A stretch of DNA of 64,000 nucleotides from JAVVEG01 sp041751425 (GTDB taxonomy: Bacteria > Pseudomonadota > Gammaproteobacteria > Pseudomonadales > Pseudohongiellaceae). The number at the start of each line of letters is the position of its first letter. Position 1 is the stretch's first letter. Where the stretch lies: contig JBGSXL010000017.1 in the NCBI GenBank assembly GCA_041751425.1, positions 124,001-188,000 on the forward strand, read 5' to 3'. Under the pieces are notes generated by a model that saw nothing but the letters and a program-made list of their open reading frames with translations, was not told where the DNA came from and did no database searches. Shown piece by piece: positions 27,230-35,512 of the stretch. The position numbers and the translations under genes were made by a program.

Positions 27230-28162
27230 ATGTCAGGTAAAAAGAAATTGGGTCGCGGTCTGGACGCATTGTTAGGGGCATCGCTATCGCGCACCAAACC
27301 ACCCGTTTTCCAAGATGATGGGCAGCAGAGCAATGTCGCGCCCGGCGCCTCTTCGGGTCAGGACACCGCAGCCAGACCCGAGAAAGGTGGCGACCTGAAA
27401 CACATCCCTATTGATCTGATCCAGCGCGGAAAATACCAGCCACGCACAGACATGCATGAAGAGGCGCTGGAAGAGCTGGCCGCCTCCATACGGGCGCAAG
27501 GCGTGATGCAGCCCATAGTTGTGCGACCCATTTCGCCATCCCGCTATGAAATCATTGCCGGTGAGAGACGCTGGCGAGCGAGTCAGCTTGCCGGACTGGA
27601 CACAATTCCCGCCATTATCAAACCTGTCAGCGACGAATCCGCCATTGCGATGTCGTTGATCGAGAATATACAGCGCGAAAATCTTAACCCCATGGAAGAG
27701 GCGATTGCTCTGAAGCGCTTGCAGGATGAGTTCAAGCTCACCCAGCAGGAGGTTGCAGATGCGGTAGGCAAATCAAGAGTGACAGTCGCCAATCTGTTAC
27801 GTCTGATTGGTCTAAGCCCTGATGTGCGCGTGATGTTAGAACACGGAGATCTGGAAATGGGGCATGCCAGAGCCTTGTTGTCTTTGCCGGATCAGCAGCA
27901 AAGTGAAGCCGCCAGAACCGTGGTAGGCAAGGGGCTGTCAGTTCGGCAGACAGAAGCCATGGCGCGGCGTCTGATGGCCGGGCCCACAAAAAGCGATACT
28001 GCCGAAGTAAGTGATCCCGATATTCGCAGCCTGGAAGAATCTCTGTCTGACAAGCTGGGGGCAAAAGTGCAAATTCAACATACAGCAAAGGGGGCCGGCA
28101 AGTTGACGTTGAAATACAACAGCCTGGATGAACTTGATGGAATTCTGTCACATATCAAGTAA
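27230..28162 (+). CDS. parB: Chromosome partitioning protein ParB (Spo0J)
   Basis: 310 residues from ATG 27230, chosen because chromosomal ParB proteins begin with KKKLGRGLDALLG; an in-frame upstream codon at 27164 lies inside parA. The CTP-binding and spreading domain contains GERRWRASQLAG (box II), preceded by QPIVVRP, and ENIQRENLNPMEEA; the helix-turn-helix follows (LTQQEVADAVGKSRVTVANL). It ends in a dimerisation domain. ParB loads at parS and slides as a CTP-dependent clamp. Confidence 0.96.
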   Translation: MSGKKKLGRGLDALLGASLSRTKPPVFQDDGQQSNVAPGASSGQDTAARPEKGGDLKHIPIDLIQRGKYQPRTDMHEEALEELAASIRAQGVMQPIVVRPISPSRYEIIAGERRWRASQLAGLDTIPAIIKPVSDESAIAMSLIENIQRENLNPMEEAIALKRLQDEFKLTQQEVADAVGKSRVTVANLLRLIGLSPDVRVMLEHGDLEMGHARALLSLPDQQQSEAARTVVGKGLSVRQTEAMARRLMAGPTKSDTAEVSDPDIRSLEESLSDKLGAKVQIQHTAKGAGKLTLKYNSLDELDGILSHIK

Positions 28163-28205
28163 TAAATAGAATATCGAATCGCAGGTAAATGAGCCCGCAC
28201 TGTTG

Positions 28206-28234
28206 TTGAATTGACACAATAATATCCCTATAAT
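28206..28234 (+). promoter_or_regulatory. Predicted sigma70 promoter of the atp operon
   Basis: TTGAAT (28206-28211) and a perfect TATAAT (28229-28234) are separated by 17 bases, about 60 bases before the atpI start. It lies in the parB-atpI gap and is the strongest promoter match noted in the window. Confidence 0.65.
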
Positions 28235-28296
28235 GCGCTGCTTTGGATGGCAACGGATGCCAACAACAGAGAGCTTTTGACAATCTTCAACTACAC

Positions 28297-28686
28297 ATGT
28301 CAAGTATAAAAGCTCCTCCCGTACATAAGGTTACAGCCGCCCAACTGATGCTCATTTTAGTCTCAGGCGCCGCGGTTTATGCGGTGCTGGGTTGGACCAG
28401 CGCGTACTCCCTTGTGATCGGTGGATTAATCTCTGCGTTACCAAATGCTTATTTTGCCCATCGAGCATTCCGTTACCGGGGTGCGCGGGCAACAGAATTA
28501 ATCGTTAAAGAGTTGTACAAAGGCGAGGCGGTCAAACTGTTGCTAATGAGCGCGGGATTTGGCCTGAGTTTTTTGTTTGTGCAGCCGCTTGATGCAGCAG
28601 CATTATTTGCAGGGTTTGTTTTAGTGTACGTGGCAGGTGTGCTTGTGTTTATCCGCATAAGCAGAGCTAACCCCGGGAATCGCTAG
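28297..28686 (+). CDS. atpI: ATP synthase subunit I
   Basis: 129 residues with about four hydrophobic segments, the usual form of AtpI (AtpI/UncI family). The start at ATG 28297 is tentative because no good ribosome-binding site is seen; the frame is open back to TTG 28243. The central NAYFAHRAFRYRGARA loop matches gammaproteobacterial AtpI. The protein is thought to help c-ring assembly or membrane insertion but is not part of the final enzyme. It opens the atp operon, 58 bases before atpB. Confidence 0.87.
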   Translation: MSSIKAPPVHKVTAAQLMLILVSGAAVYAVLGWTSAYSLVIGGLISALPNAYFAHRAFRYRGARATELIVKELYKGEAVKLLLMSAGFGLSFLFVQPLDAAALFAGFVLVYVAGVLVFIRISRANPGNR

Positions 28687-28744
28687 AAAGCAGCCTGTAA
28701 AAATTAACCCGTAAAGTTGGCAAACTAACCAGTAAAATCGACTC

Positions 28745-29608
28745 ATGGCAGATTCAAACGAAGCAGGCTACAGCCTCCCCGAATACGCAACCGCGACCGA
28801 ATATATATCCCACCACATCGGTTTCCTGAGATACGGCAAGACGGCAGATGGCAGCTGGGGCTTTGCCCATTCAGCTGAGGAAGCCGCCGCTATGGGCTTC
28901 TGGTCTATTCACGTTGACTCCATGCTCATGTCCCTGTTGTTGGGCTTCATTTTCATGGGCTTGTTCTATTTCGTCAGTCGCCGGGTATCTTCCGGGGTAC
29001 CCGGTGGTCTGCAGAACGCCGTAGAAATGATCGTGGAAATGGTGCAGACCAATGTCAAAAGCACCTTCTTTGCCAAGAATGATTTGATAGGTCCTCTTGC
29101 GCTCACTATATTCTGTTGGATATTCATGATGAACCTGATGGATCTGGTGCCGGTAGACTGGATTCCTCTCTTCGCCGGGTTCGTTGCCCAGGACAGCCAC
29201 CTCTATTTCAAGGCTGTACCAACCACCGACGTAAATATTACCGCCGGGTTTGCCATCAGCGTTTTTATCCTGGTTATTTTCTACAGCGTGAAGATGAAAG
29301 GTTTAGGCGGGTTCCTGGGCGAGTTTGCTTTCCACCCATTCGGCAAATGGGCGCTGCCATTGAATATCATCATGGAGGTGCCGAGCTTTCTGGCCAAGCC
29401 GGTGTCTTTGGCGCTGCGACTCTACGGCAATCTGTTTGCCGGAGAAATGATATTCATGGTGATTGCGTTGATTGGTTATGCTCAACTGCCCCTGCATTTT
29501 GCCTGGGCGGTCTTCCATATTCTGATCATTACCTTGCAGGCTTACCTGTTTATGATGCTGACAATCGTCTATCTGAATCAGGCGCACACAGTTCACGAAA
29601 GCCATTAA
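28745..29608 (+). CDS. atpB: F1Fo ATP synthase subunit a
   Basis: 287 residues with five or more membrane segments. The key proton-path helix PVSLALRLYGNLFAGEM contains the essential arginine and the acidic residue of the half-channel. Subunit a with the c-ring forms the proton-translocating stator of Fo in the inner membrane. The hydrophilic N-terminal 40 residues are of normal length for gammaproteobacteria. It is the second gene of a full atpIBEFHAGDC operon. Confidence 0.97.
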   Translation: MADSNEAGYSLPEYATATEYISHHIGFLRYGKTADGSWGFAHSAEEAAAMGFWSIHVDSMLMSLLLGFIFMGLFYFVSRRVSSGVPGGLQNAVEMIVEMVQTNVKSTFFAKNDLIGPLALTIFCWIFMMNLMDLVPVDWIPLFAGFVAQDSHLYFKAVPTTDVNITAGFAISVFILVIFYSVKMKGLGGFLGEFAFHPFGKWALPLNIIMEVPSFLAKPVSLALRLYGNLFAGEMIFMVIALIGYAQLPLHFAWAVFHILIITLQAYLFMMLTIVYLNQAHTVHESH

Positions 29609-29694
29609 CTGTAAAATTTACCTAAACTTACTACGTACACCGATAACCTAAACTGATTTATTGTTCGACCTTTTGATAAAACTTGGAGATAAAA

Positions 29695-29940
29695 ATGGAA
29701 ACTATTCAGGCCTTTTCTGTAATCGCTGTAGCCCTCATATTTGGTTTGTGTGGCGCAGGTACTGCGGTTGCATTCGGCAACCTTGGCGGCAAGCTGATTG
29801 AAAGCTCAGCCCGTCAGCCAGAGCTTGCTCCCAAGCTGCAGGTTCAATTCTTCCTGGTTGCCGGTTTCGTGGACGTAATCTCCATCATCGGCGTGGGCGT
29901 TTCTTTCATGGTCATGTTTGCCAACCCGTTTGCTGTTTAA
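29695..29940 (+). CDS. atpE: F1Fo ATP synthase subunit c
   Basis: 81 residues from ATG 29695, with GGAG (29685-29688) six bases upstream; the in-frame codon at 29683 is not needed. Two hydrophobic helices flank the polar loop SARQPELAPKLQVQFF. The proton-carrying aspartate is in AGFVDVISIIGVG, corresponding to Asp61 of the E. coli protein. The glycine-rich first helix (GLCGAGTAVAFGNLGG) is normal for a proton-type c-ring; no sodium-binding Gln/Glu pattern is evident. Confidence 0.96.
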   Translation: METIQAFSVIAVALIFGLCGAGTAVAFGNLGGKLIESSARQPELAPKLQVQFFLVAGFVDVISIIGVGVSFMVMFANPFAV

Positions 29941-29995
29941 GCGAGCGCTTGAAAAACATTCAAGCCGGGCGAGCAACTAACGCAAAGGTGACACT

Positions 29996-30466
29996 ATGAA
30001 TTTAAATGCAACCATCATTGGGCAATCGATAGCGTTCTTTGTCTTTGTCTGGTTCTGTCTTAAGTATGTCTGGCCACCCATTATTGGTGCACTGGCTGAA
30101 AGGCAGAAAAAGATCGCAGACGGACTGGAAGCTGCCGACCGCGCGCAGCGCGATCTGGGCCTGGCACAAAACAAAGCTGCCGATGAGCTGCGCGATGCCA
30201 AGAAGCAAAGTGCTGAAATCATCGAGATGGCCAACAAGCGTGCCAGTCAGATTGTCGATGAAGCAAAAGACAAAGCTCGCGAAGAGGGCCAACGACTTAT
30301 TGCAGGTGCAAAAGCAGAGATCGATATGGAACTGCAGCGCGCCAAGGAAGCATTGCGTGGTCAGGTAGCCGCCATCGCGATAGCCGGTGCCGAGAAAATT
30401 CTCGAAGCCTCTATCGATAAAGCTGCCAATGAAGAGCTTGTTAAAAAACTCGCTGCAGACCTATAG
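29996..30466 (+). CDS. atpF: F1Fo ATP synthase subunit b
   Basis: 156 residues, exactly the common length. One N-terminal membrane helix (IIGQSIAFFVFVWFCLKYVW) is followed by a long, charged, alanine-rich helix (about 35-150) that forms the peripheral stalk dimer and contacts the delta subunit. CAAAGGTG precedes the ATG. Gene order atpE-atpF-atpH is standard. Confidence 0.96.
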   Translation: MNLNATIIGQSIAFFVFVWFCLKYVWPPIIGALAERQKKIADGLEAADRAQRDLGLAQNKAADELRDAKKQSAEIIEMANKRASQIVDEAKDKAREEGQRLIAGAKAEIDMELQRAKEALRGQVAAIAIAGAEKILEASIDKAANEELVKKLAADL

Positions 30467-30478
30467 GCGACATAATCC

Positions 30479-31015
30479 ATGGCCGAGTCAATTACATTAG
30501 CCCGACCCTACGCTAAAGCAGCCTTTGAGGCGGCAATGGCGGATAAGGATCTGGGCGCCTGGTCACAGATGCTGGGCTTGCTTGCCGCGCTGGCAGGCAA
30601 CCCCAAAGTGCGCACCCAGCTTGGTTCGCCCGCATTGTCGGCGGAGCAGCAGTCCGGATTACTGATCCAGCTTAGCGGCGATGCATTGTCGTCACGGGTA
30701 CAAAATCTGGTCAGACTTCTGGCAGAGAACAAGCGCCTAATCCTGCTGCCTGAGATCGCTGAGATATTTGAAACGCTGAAAGACAATCAGGAGAAGACTG
30801 TTGATGTGGAACTGTCCACAGCCTTCGAGCTGAGTAGCGATGTTGTGAAGACATTAACTCAGGCCCTGCAGACGCGCTTGAGCAGAGAGATCAATCTGCA
30901 GACAAAAGTCGACAAGCATTTGATCGGGGGCGCTGTCATTCGAGCAGGCGATACCGTTATCGACAGTTCTGTTCGAGGAAAATTGACCAAATTAGCCGAA
31001 GCAATGAATTCCTAG
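30479..31015 (+). CDS. atpH: F1Fo ATP synthase subunit delta
   Basis: 178 residues, the usual length. The start ARPYAKAAFEAA is the OSCP/delta family N-terminus, and the C-terminal DKHLIGGAVIRAGDTVIDSSVRGKLTKL is strongly conserved across the family. Delta sits on top of F1 and joins it to the b-subunit stalk. It begins 12 bases after atpF. Confidence 0.96.
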   Translation: MAESITLARPYAKAAFEAAMADKDLGAWSQMLGLLAALAGNPKVRTQLGSPALSAEQQSGLLIQLSGDALSSRVQNLVRLLAENKRLILLPEIAEIFETLKDNQEKTVDVELSTAFELSSDVVKTLTQALQTRLSREINLQTKVDKHLIGGAVIRAGDTVIDSSVRGKLTKLAEAMNS

Positions 31016-31040
31016 AAAATCTGGGAATGAGGGAATTAGC

Positions 31041-32585
31041 ATGCAACAACTGAATCCATCTGAAATCAGTGAAATTATTAAACAGCGGATTGATAATCTC
31101 GACGTTTCCGTGCAAGCGAAAAACGAAGGCACTATCGTCAGCGTATCTGACGGTATTATCCGCATTCACGGTCTCGCTGATGTCATGTATGGCGAGATGA
31201 TCGAGTTCGAAGGCGGCATCTTCGGGATGGCGCTGAACCTGGAAAGAGATTCCGTTGGTGCTGTGGTTCTGGGCGATTACAAGACACTGGCCGAAGGTCA
31301 ATCCTGTCGTTGCACCAAACGCATTCTGGAAGTACCAATCGGGCCGGAACTGGAAGGTCGCGTAGTTGACGCACTGGGCAAGCCAATCGATGGCAAAGGC
31401 CCGGTCAATGCCAAATTGACTGCGCCTGTTGAAAAAGTGGCGCCTGGCGTAATCGCCCGTCAATCAGTTGATCAGCCCGTGCAGACAGGTCTTAAGGCAA
31501 TCGACGCGATGGTGCCAATCGGCCGTGGCCAGCGTGAGCTGATCATCGGTGACCGTCAGGTAGGAAAAACCGCCGTCGCGGTTGACGCCATCATCAACCA
31601 GAAAGGCAAAGGCGTTAAGTGTGTGTACGTTGCCATCGGACAGAAACAGTCTTCGATCGCCAACGTGGTACACAAACTGGAAGAGCATGGCGCGATGGAA
31701 TACACCATCGTAGTTGCTGCCAGCGCGTCAGATCCTGCGTCCATGCAGTTTATTGCACCGTACGCAGGCTGCTCGATGGGCGAGTACTACCGTGACCGCG
31801 GTCAGGACGCTTTGATTATTTATGACGACCTGACCAAACAAGCCTGGGCTTACCGTCAGATCTCCTTGTTGTTGCGTCGTCCTCCGGGCCGCGAAGCATA
31901 CCCCGGCGATGTGTTCTATCTACACTCACGTTTGCTGGAGCGCGCCTCACGCGTGAACGCAGATTATGTTGAGAATTTCACCAAAGGCGAAGTGAAAGGC
32001 AAAACCGGTTCGTTGACCGCACTGCCAATTATTGAAACACAGGCCGGCGACGTTTCTGCATTCGTACCAACCAACGTGATCTCCATCACCGACGGTCAGA
32101 TATTCCTTGAAAGCAACCTGTTCAACGCCGGCATCCGTCCTGCGATCAACGCGGGTCTGTCAGTATCGCGCGTAGGTGGCGCCGCACAAACCAAGATCAT
32201 CAAGAAACTGGGCGGCGGTATTCGTATCGCGCTGGCACAGTATCGCGAACTGGCGGCGTTCGCTCAGTTTGCGTCAGACCTGGACGATGCAACTCGCGCT
32301 CAATTGGAGCACGGACAGCGTGTGACGGAACTGATGAAGCAGGGCCAGTACTCACCACTTTCTGTTGCTGAAATGGCGCTGGTGTTGTTTGCAGCCAACG
32401 AAGGTTTCCTGAAAGACGTCGAGTTGACTAAAGTTGTAGCTTTCGAGAAAGCGCTGCTGTCCTACGCGAACAGCGAGGCAACAGATCTGCTGGCGACCGT
32501 TAACGCCTCAGGCGACTACAACGATGACATCTCTTCAAAATTCAAAGCAGTGATTACAAAGTTCAAGGCAACGCAGACCTGGTAA
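31041..32585 (+). CDS. atpA: F1Fo ATP synthase subunit alpha
   Basis: 514 residues, close to the E. coli 513. The nucleotide-binding P-loop is GDRQVGKTA, with valine where many homologues have threonine (GDRQTGKT). The arginine finger lies in GLSVSRVGGAAQ. Alpha carries the three non-catalytic nucleotide sites and alternates with beta in F1. CAGTCCTGTCG-like cysteine-containing stretch at residues about 90-95 (QSCRCTKR) is unusual; most homologues have VKxTGR here. Confidence 0.97.
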   Translation: MQQLNPSEISEIIKQRIDNLDVSVQAKNEGTIVSVSDGIIRIHGLADVMYGEMIEFEGGIFGMALNLERDSVGAVVLGDYKTLAEGQSCRCTKRILEVPIGPELEGRVVDALGKPIDGKGPVNAKLTAPVEKVAPGVIARQSVDQPVQTGLKAIDAMVPIGRGQRELIIGDRQVGKTAVAVDAIINQKGKGVKCVYVAIGQKQSSIANVVHKLEEHGAMEYTIVVAASASDPASMQFIAPYAGCSMGEYYRDRGQDALIIYDDLTKQAWAYRQISLLLRRPPGREAYPGDVFYLHSRLLERASRVNADYVENFTKGEVKGKTGSLTALPIIETQAGDVSAFVPTNVISITDGQIFLESNLFNAGIRPAINAGLSVSRVGGAAQTKIIKKLGGGIRIALAQYRELAAFAQFASDLDDATRAQLEHGQRVTELMKQGQYSPLSVAEMALVLFAANEGFLKDVELTKVVAFEKALLSYANSEATDLLATVNASGDYNDDISSKFKAVITKFKATQTW

Positions 32586-32636
32586 GCGCAGGAAATTATT
32601 GAACACTGAAACACAGCGAAGAAGATACGGTGAATT

Positions 32637-33497
32637 ATGGCTAGTGGCAAAGAGATACGAAACAAGATCTCGAGCATCAAGAATACGCAGAAGATAACCA
32701 GCGCCATGGAAATGGTTGCTGCCAGCAAAATGCGCAAAGCGCAGGAACGCATGGCAGTAGGCAAACCCTATGCCATTCGCATACGCGAAGTTATTGGACA
32801 TGTAGCGAATTCAACACCAGAGTATCGACATGTTTACTTCAGCCAGCGCGAAGTAAAGCGTGTTGGCTATATTGTAGTTTCCACAGACCGTGGTCTGTGT
32901 GGTGGCTTGAACGTCAACGCATTCAAGGCGACGGTAAGAGCGATGTTGGACTGGAAAAAGCAGAATGTCAGTATCGACTTCTGTGCGGTAGGTGCCAAGG
33001 CTACCTCTTTCTTCAACAACTACGGTGGTAATGTTGTCGCAGCCGTGCGCGGCATGGGCGACGCGCCCGAGTTGGAGAACGTCATCGGTGCTGTAAAAGT
33101 GATGTTGGACAAGTTTGCCGCGGGCGAGATTGATCGGCTGTATATTGTCAGCAACACTTTCATCAACACCATGACTCAGTCACCAACCATTGCACAGCTG
33201 CTGCCATTGGAAGCTTCTCAGAACAAAGAGTTCCAGCATCACTGGGATTATATTTATGAGCCCCAGGCAGAAGAGTTGCTGAATGGTTTGCTGACTCGCT
33301 ATATGGAGTCACAGGTTTATCAGGCAGTTGTTGAAAACAATGCTTGCGAACAGGCAGCGCGCATGATGGCCATGAAGAGCGCAACTGATAATGCCGGCGA
33401 ATTGATCGATGATTTGCAGCTGGTTTACAACAAGGCGCGGCAGGCCTCAATCACACAGGAATTATCAGAAATTGTAGGTGGCGCAGCAGCCGTATAA
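32637..33497 (+). CDS. atpG: F1Fo ATP synthase subunit gamma
   Basis: 286 residues, normal size. The N-terminal coiled-coil helix KEIRNKISSIKNTQKITSAM and the C-terminal helix ending ARQASITQELSEIVGGAAAV are the two ends of the rotating shaft inside the alpha3beta3 ring; STDRGLCGGLN in the middle is a family signature. It transmits c-ring rotation to the catalytic sites. Confidence 0.97.
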   Translation: MASGKEIRNKISSIKNTQKITSAMEMVAASKMRKAQERMAVGKPYAIRIREVIGHVANSTPEYRHVYFSQREVKRVGYIVVSTDRGLCGGLNVNAFKATVRAMLDWKKQNVSIDFCAVGAKATSFFNNYGGNVVAAVRGMGDAPELENVIGAVKVMLDKFAAGEIDRLYIVSNTFINTMTQSPTIAQLLPLEASQNKEFQHHWDYIYEPQAEELLNGLLTRYMESQVYQAVVENNACEQAARMMAMKSATDNAGELIDDLQLVYNKARQASITQELSEIVGGAAAV

Positions 33498-33588
33498 GCA
33501 GCCCGCGCAACCGATTGAACTGAACACTCGAGATTTATTTAAGATTTAACTAAGGTTTAATACCAGGTTTAACAAAGAGGAACCGGAC

Positions 33589-34989
33589 ATGAGCAGCGGT
33601 CGCATCGTACAAATAATTGGTGCCGTAATCGACGTACAATTCCCACGGGAATCAGTGCCGAAAGTATATGACGCACTGGAAGTCGAAGGCAAAGGCACCA
33701 CACTGGAAGTACAGCAGCAATTGGGCGACGGCGTGGTACGTACTATTGCCATGGGAAGTACCGAAGGTTTGTCACGCGGTTTGAACGTGACGGATTCCGG
33801 TGCGCCAGTATCTGTGCCTGTTGGTCTGGAAACTCTGGGCCGCATCATGGATGTACTTGGTAACCCAATCGACGAGAAAGGTCCTATCGGTGAAAAAGAG
33901 CGTATGCCAATTCACCGTAAAGCACCTGAGTATGACGAGTTGTCAGCGTCCAATGAATTGCTGGAAACGGGCATCAAGGTAATCGATTTGATCTGTCCAT
34001 TTGCCAAAGGCGGCAAGGTAGGTCTGTTCGGTGGTGCCGGTGTAGGTAAAACCGTAAACATGATGGAGCTAATCAACAACATCGCCAAGGCGCACTCCGG
34101 TTTGTCCGTGTTTGCCGGTGTGGGTGAGCGTACTCGTGAAGGTAACGACTTCTATCACGAGATGCAGGAGTCTGGCGTCATCAATATCAAGAACCTTCCT
34201 GAGTCCAAAGTGGCGATGGTGTACGGCCAAATGAATGAGCCGCCCGGTAACCGTCTGCGTGTGGCGCTGACGGGTCTGACCATGGCTGAGAAATTCCGTG
34301 ATGAAGGCCGTGACGTCCTGTTCTTCGTCGACAATATCTACCGTTATACATTGGCCGGTACGGAAGTATCCGCACTGTTGGGTCGTATGCCATCTGCGGT
34401 GGGATATCAGCCAACACTGGCAGAAGAGATGGGCGTGTTGCAGGAGCGTATTACCTCTACCAAGACTGGTTCGATCACATCAATTCAAGCGGTATACGTA
34501 CCTGCGGACGACTTGACGGACCCATCGCCAGCCACAACGTTCGCTCACCTTGACGCAACCGTTGTATTGTCACGCTCCATCGCCGAGCTGGGTATTTACC
34601 CTGCCATCGATCCGCTGGACTCAACTTCACGTCAGTTGGATCCGCTGGTTATCGGTCAGGATCACTATGATGTGGCCCGTGGTGTTCAGTCTGTTCTGCA
34701 GCGCTATAAAGAGTTGAAGGACATTATCGCGATTCTGGGTATGGACGAGCTGTCAGAAGAAGATAAGCAGATCGTGTCCCGCGCACGTAAGATTCAGCGC
34801 TTCCTTTCACAGCCGTTCTTTGTTGCTGAAGTTTTCACCAACACGCCTGGTAAGTACGTGCCATTGAAAGACACGATTGCTGGTTTCAAAGGCATTCTGG
34901 CTGGCGACTACGACCATATTCCGGAACAGGCTTTCAACATGGTTGGCAGCATCGACGAAGCCGTGGAAAAAGCATCAAAGCTGAAATAA
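33589..34989 (+). CDS. atpD: F1Fo ATP synthase subunit beta
   Basis: 466 residues. The catalytic P-loop GGAGVGKTV, the catalytic glutamate in AGVGERTREGNDFYHEM and the DELSEED-type segment (MDELSEEDKQIV) are all intact. Beta provides the three catalytic sites for ATP synthesis. A strong AAAGAGGAA ribosome-binding site precedes the ATG. The 91-base atpG-atpD spacer has three imperfect copies of a GGTTTAA word with no evident function. Confidence 0.98.
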   Translation: MSSGRIVQIIGAVIDVQFPRESVPKVYDALEVEGKGTTLEVQQQLGDGVVRTIAMGSTEGLSRGLNVTDSGAPVSVPVGLETLGRIMDVLGNPIDEKGPIGEKERMPIHRKAPEYDELSASNELLETGIKVIDLICPFAKGGKVGLFGGAGVGKTVNMMELINNIAKAHSGLSVFAGVGERTREGNDFYHEMQESGVINIKNLPESKVAMVYGQMNEPPGNRLRVALTGLTMAEKFRDEGRDVLFFVDNIYRYTLAGTEVSALLGRMPSAVGYQPTLAEEMGVLQERITSTKTGSITSIQAVYVPADDLTDPSPATTFAHLDATVVLSRSIAELGIYPAIDPLDSTSRQLDPLVIGQDHYDVARGVQSVLQRYKELKDIIAILGMDELSEEDKQIVSRARKIQRFLSQPFFVAEVFTNTPGKYVPLKDTIAGFKGILAGDYDHIPEQAFNMVGSIDEAVEKASKLK

Positions 34990-35014
34990 GCAAGCAACTA
35001 GCGGGTAATTAGGT

Positions 35015-35428
35015 ATGGCGATGACAATGCATTGCGACATCGTAAGCGCAGAGAAGCAAATATTCTCTGGATTGGTGGAGCTGGTTGTAGCAACTGGCAC
35101 TCTCGGTGACCTGGGTGTAGCACCTGGCCACGCACCACTGCTTACTGCATTGATTCCGGGCCCGGTTCGCGTCGTTCTGCGCGATGGCGCGGAAGAAGTT
35201 TATTATGTGTCCGGTGGTTTTCTGGAGGTACAAAGTGGCATTGTCACTGTGCTGGCAGACACCGCTTTGCGCGCCAGCGATGTTAGCGAGGCGGCAGCAC
35301 TGGAGGCAATCGCGGACGCTGAACGTGCGATAGCGAACAAAGGCGCCGAGTTCGAATATGGTCGCGCAGCCGCGCAATTGGCGGAAGCTGCTGCACAACT
35401 ACGTGCCTTGAGACAAATGAGAAAATAA
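35015..35428 (+). CDS. atpC: F1Fo ATP synthase subunit epsilon
   Basis: 137 residues, normal. An N-terminal beta sandwich (CDIVSAEKQIFSG at the start, GDLGVAPGHAPLLTAL) is followed by a helical C-terminal hairpin (residues about 85-137) that in this family can inhibit ATP hydrolysis. It is the last gene of the operon; a factor-independent terminator follows 28 bases after the stop. Confidence 0.96.
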   Translation: MAMTMHCDIVSAEKQIFSGLVELVVATGTLGDLGVAPGHAPLLTALIPGPVRVVLRDGAEEVYYVSGGFLEVQSGIVTVLADTALRASDVSEAAALEAIADAERAIANKGAEFEYGRAAAQLAEAAAQLRALRQMRK

Positions 35429-35455
35429 TTTTTACTTTGCTTTTGAAAGACTGTA

Positions 35456-35486
35456 AAAAGGGTAGCTCCTCGCTACCCTTTTTTTT
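35456..35486 (+). terminator. Rho-independent terminator of the atp operon
   Basis: GGGTAGC (35460-35466), loop TCCTC, GCTACCC (35472-35478) and a following run of eight T form a classic terminator; four upstream A bases can extend the stem. It separates atpC from glmU. Confidence 0.93.
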
Positions 35487-35512
35487 GACCTGAAAAACAG
35501 ACGGATGCCGCA

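Noticed and set aside
33498..33588. Three imperfect GGTTTAA words in the atpG-atpD spacer
   Set aside because: Short and AT-rich; spacing is not regular enough to claim a binding array.
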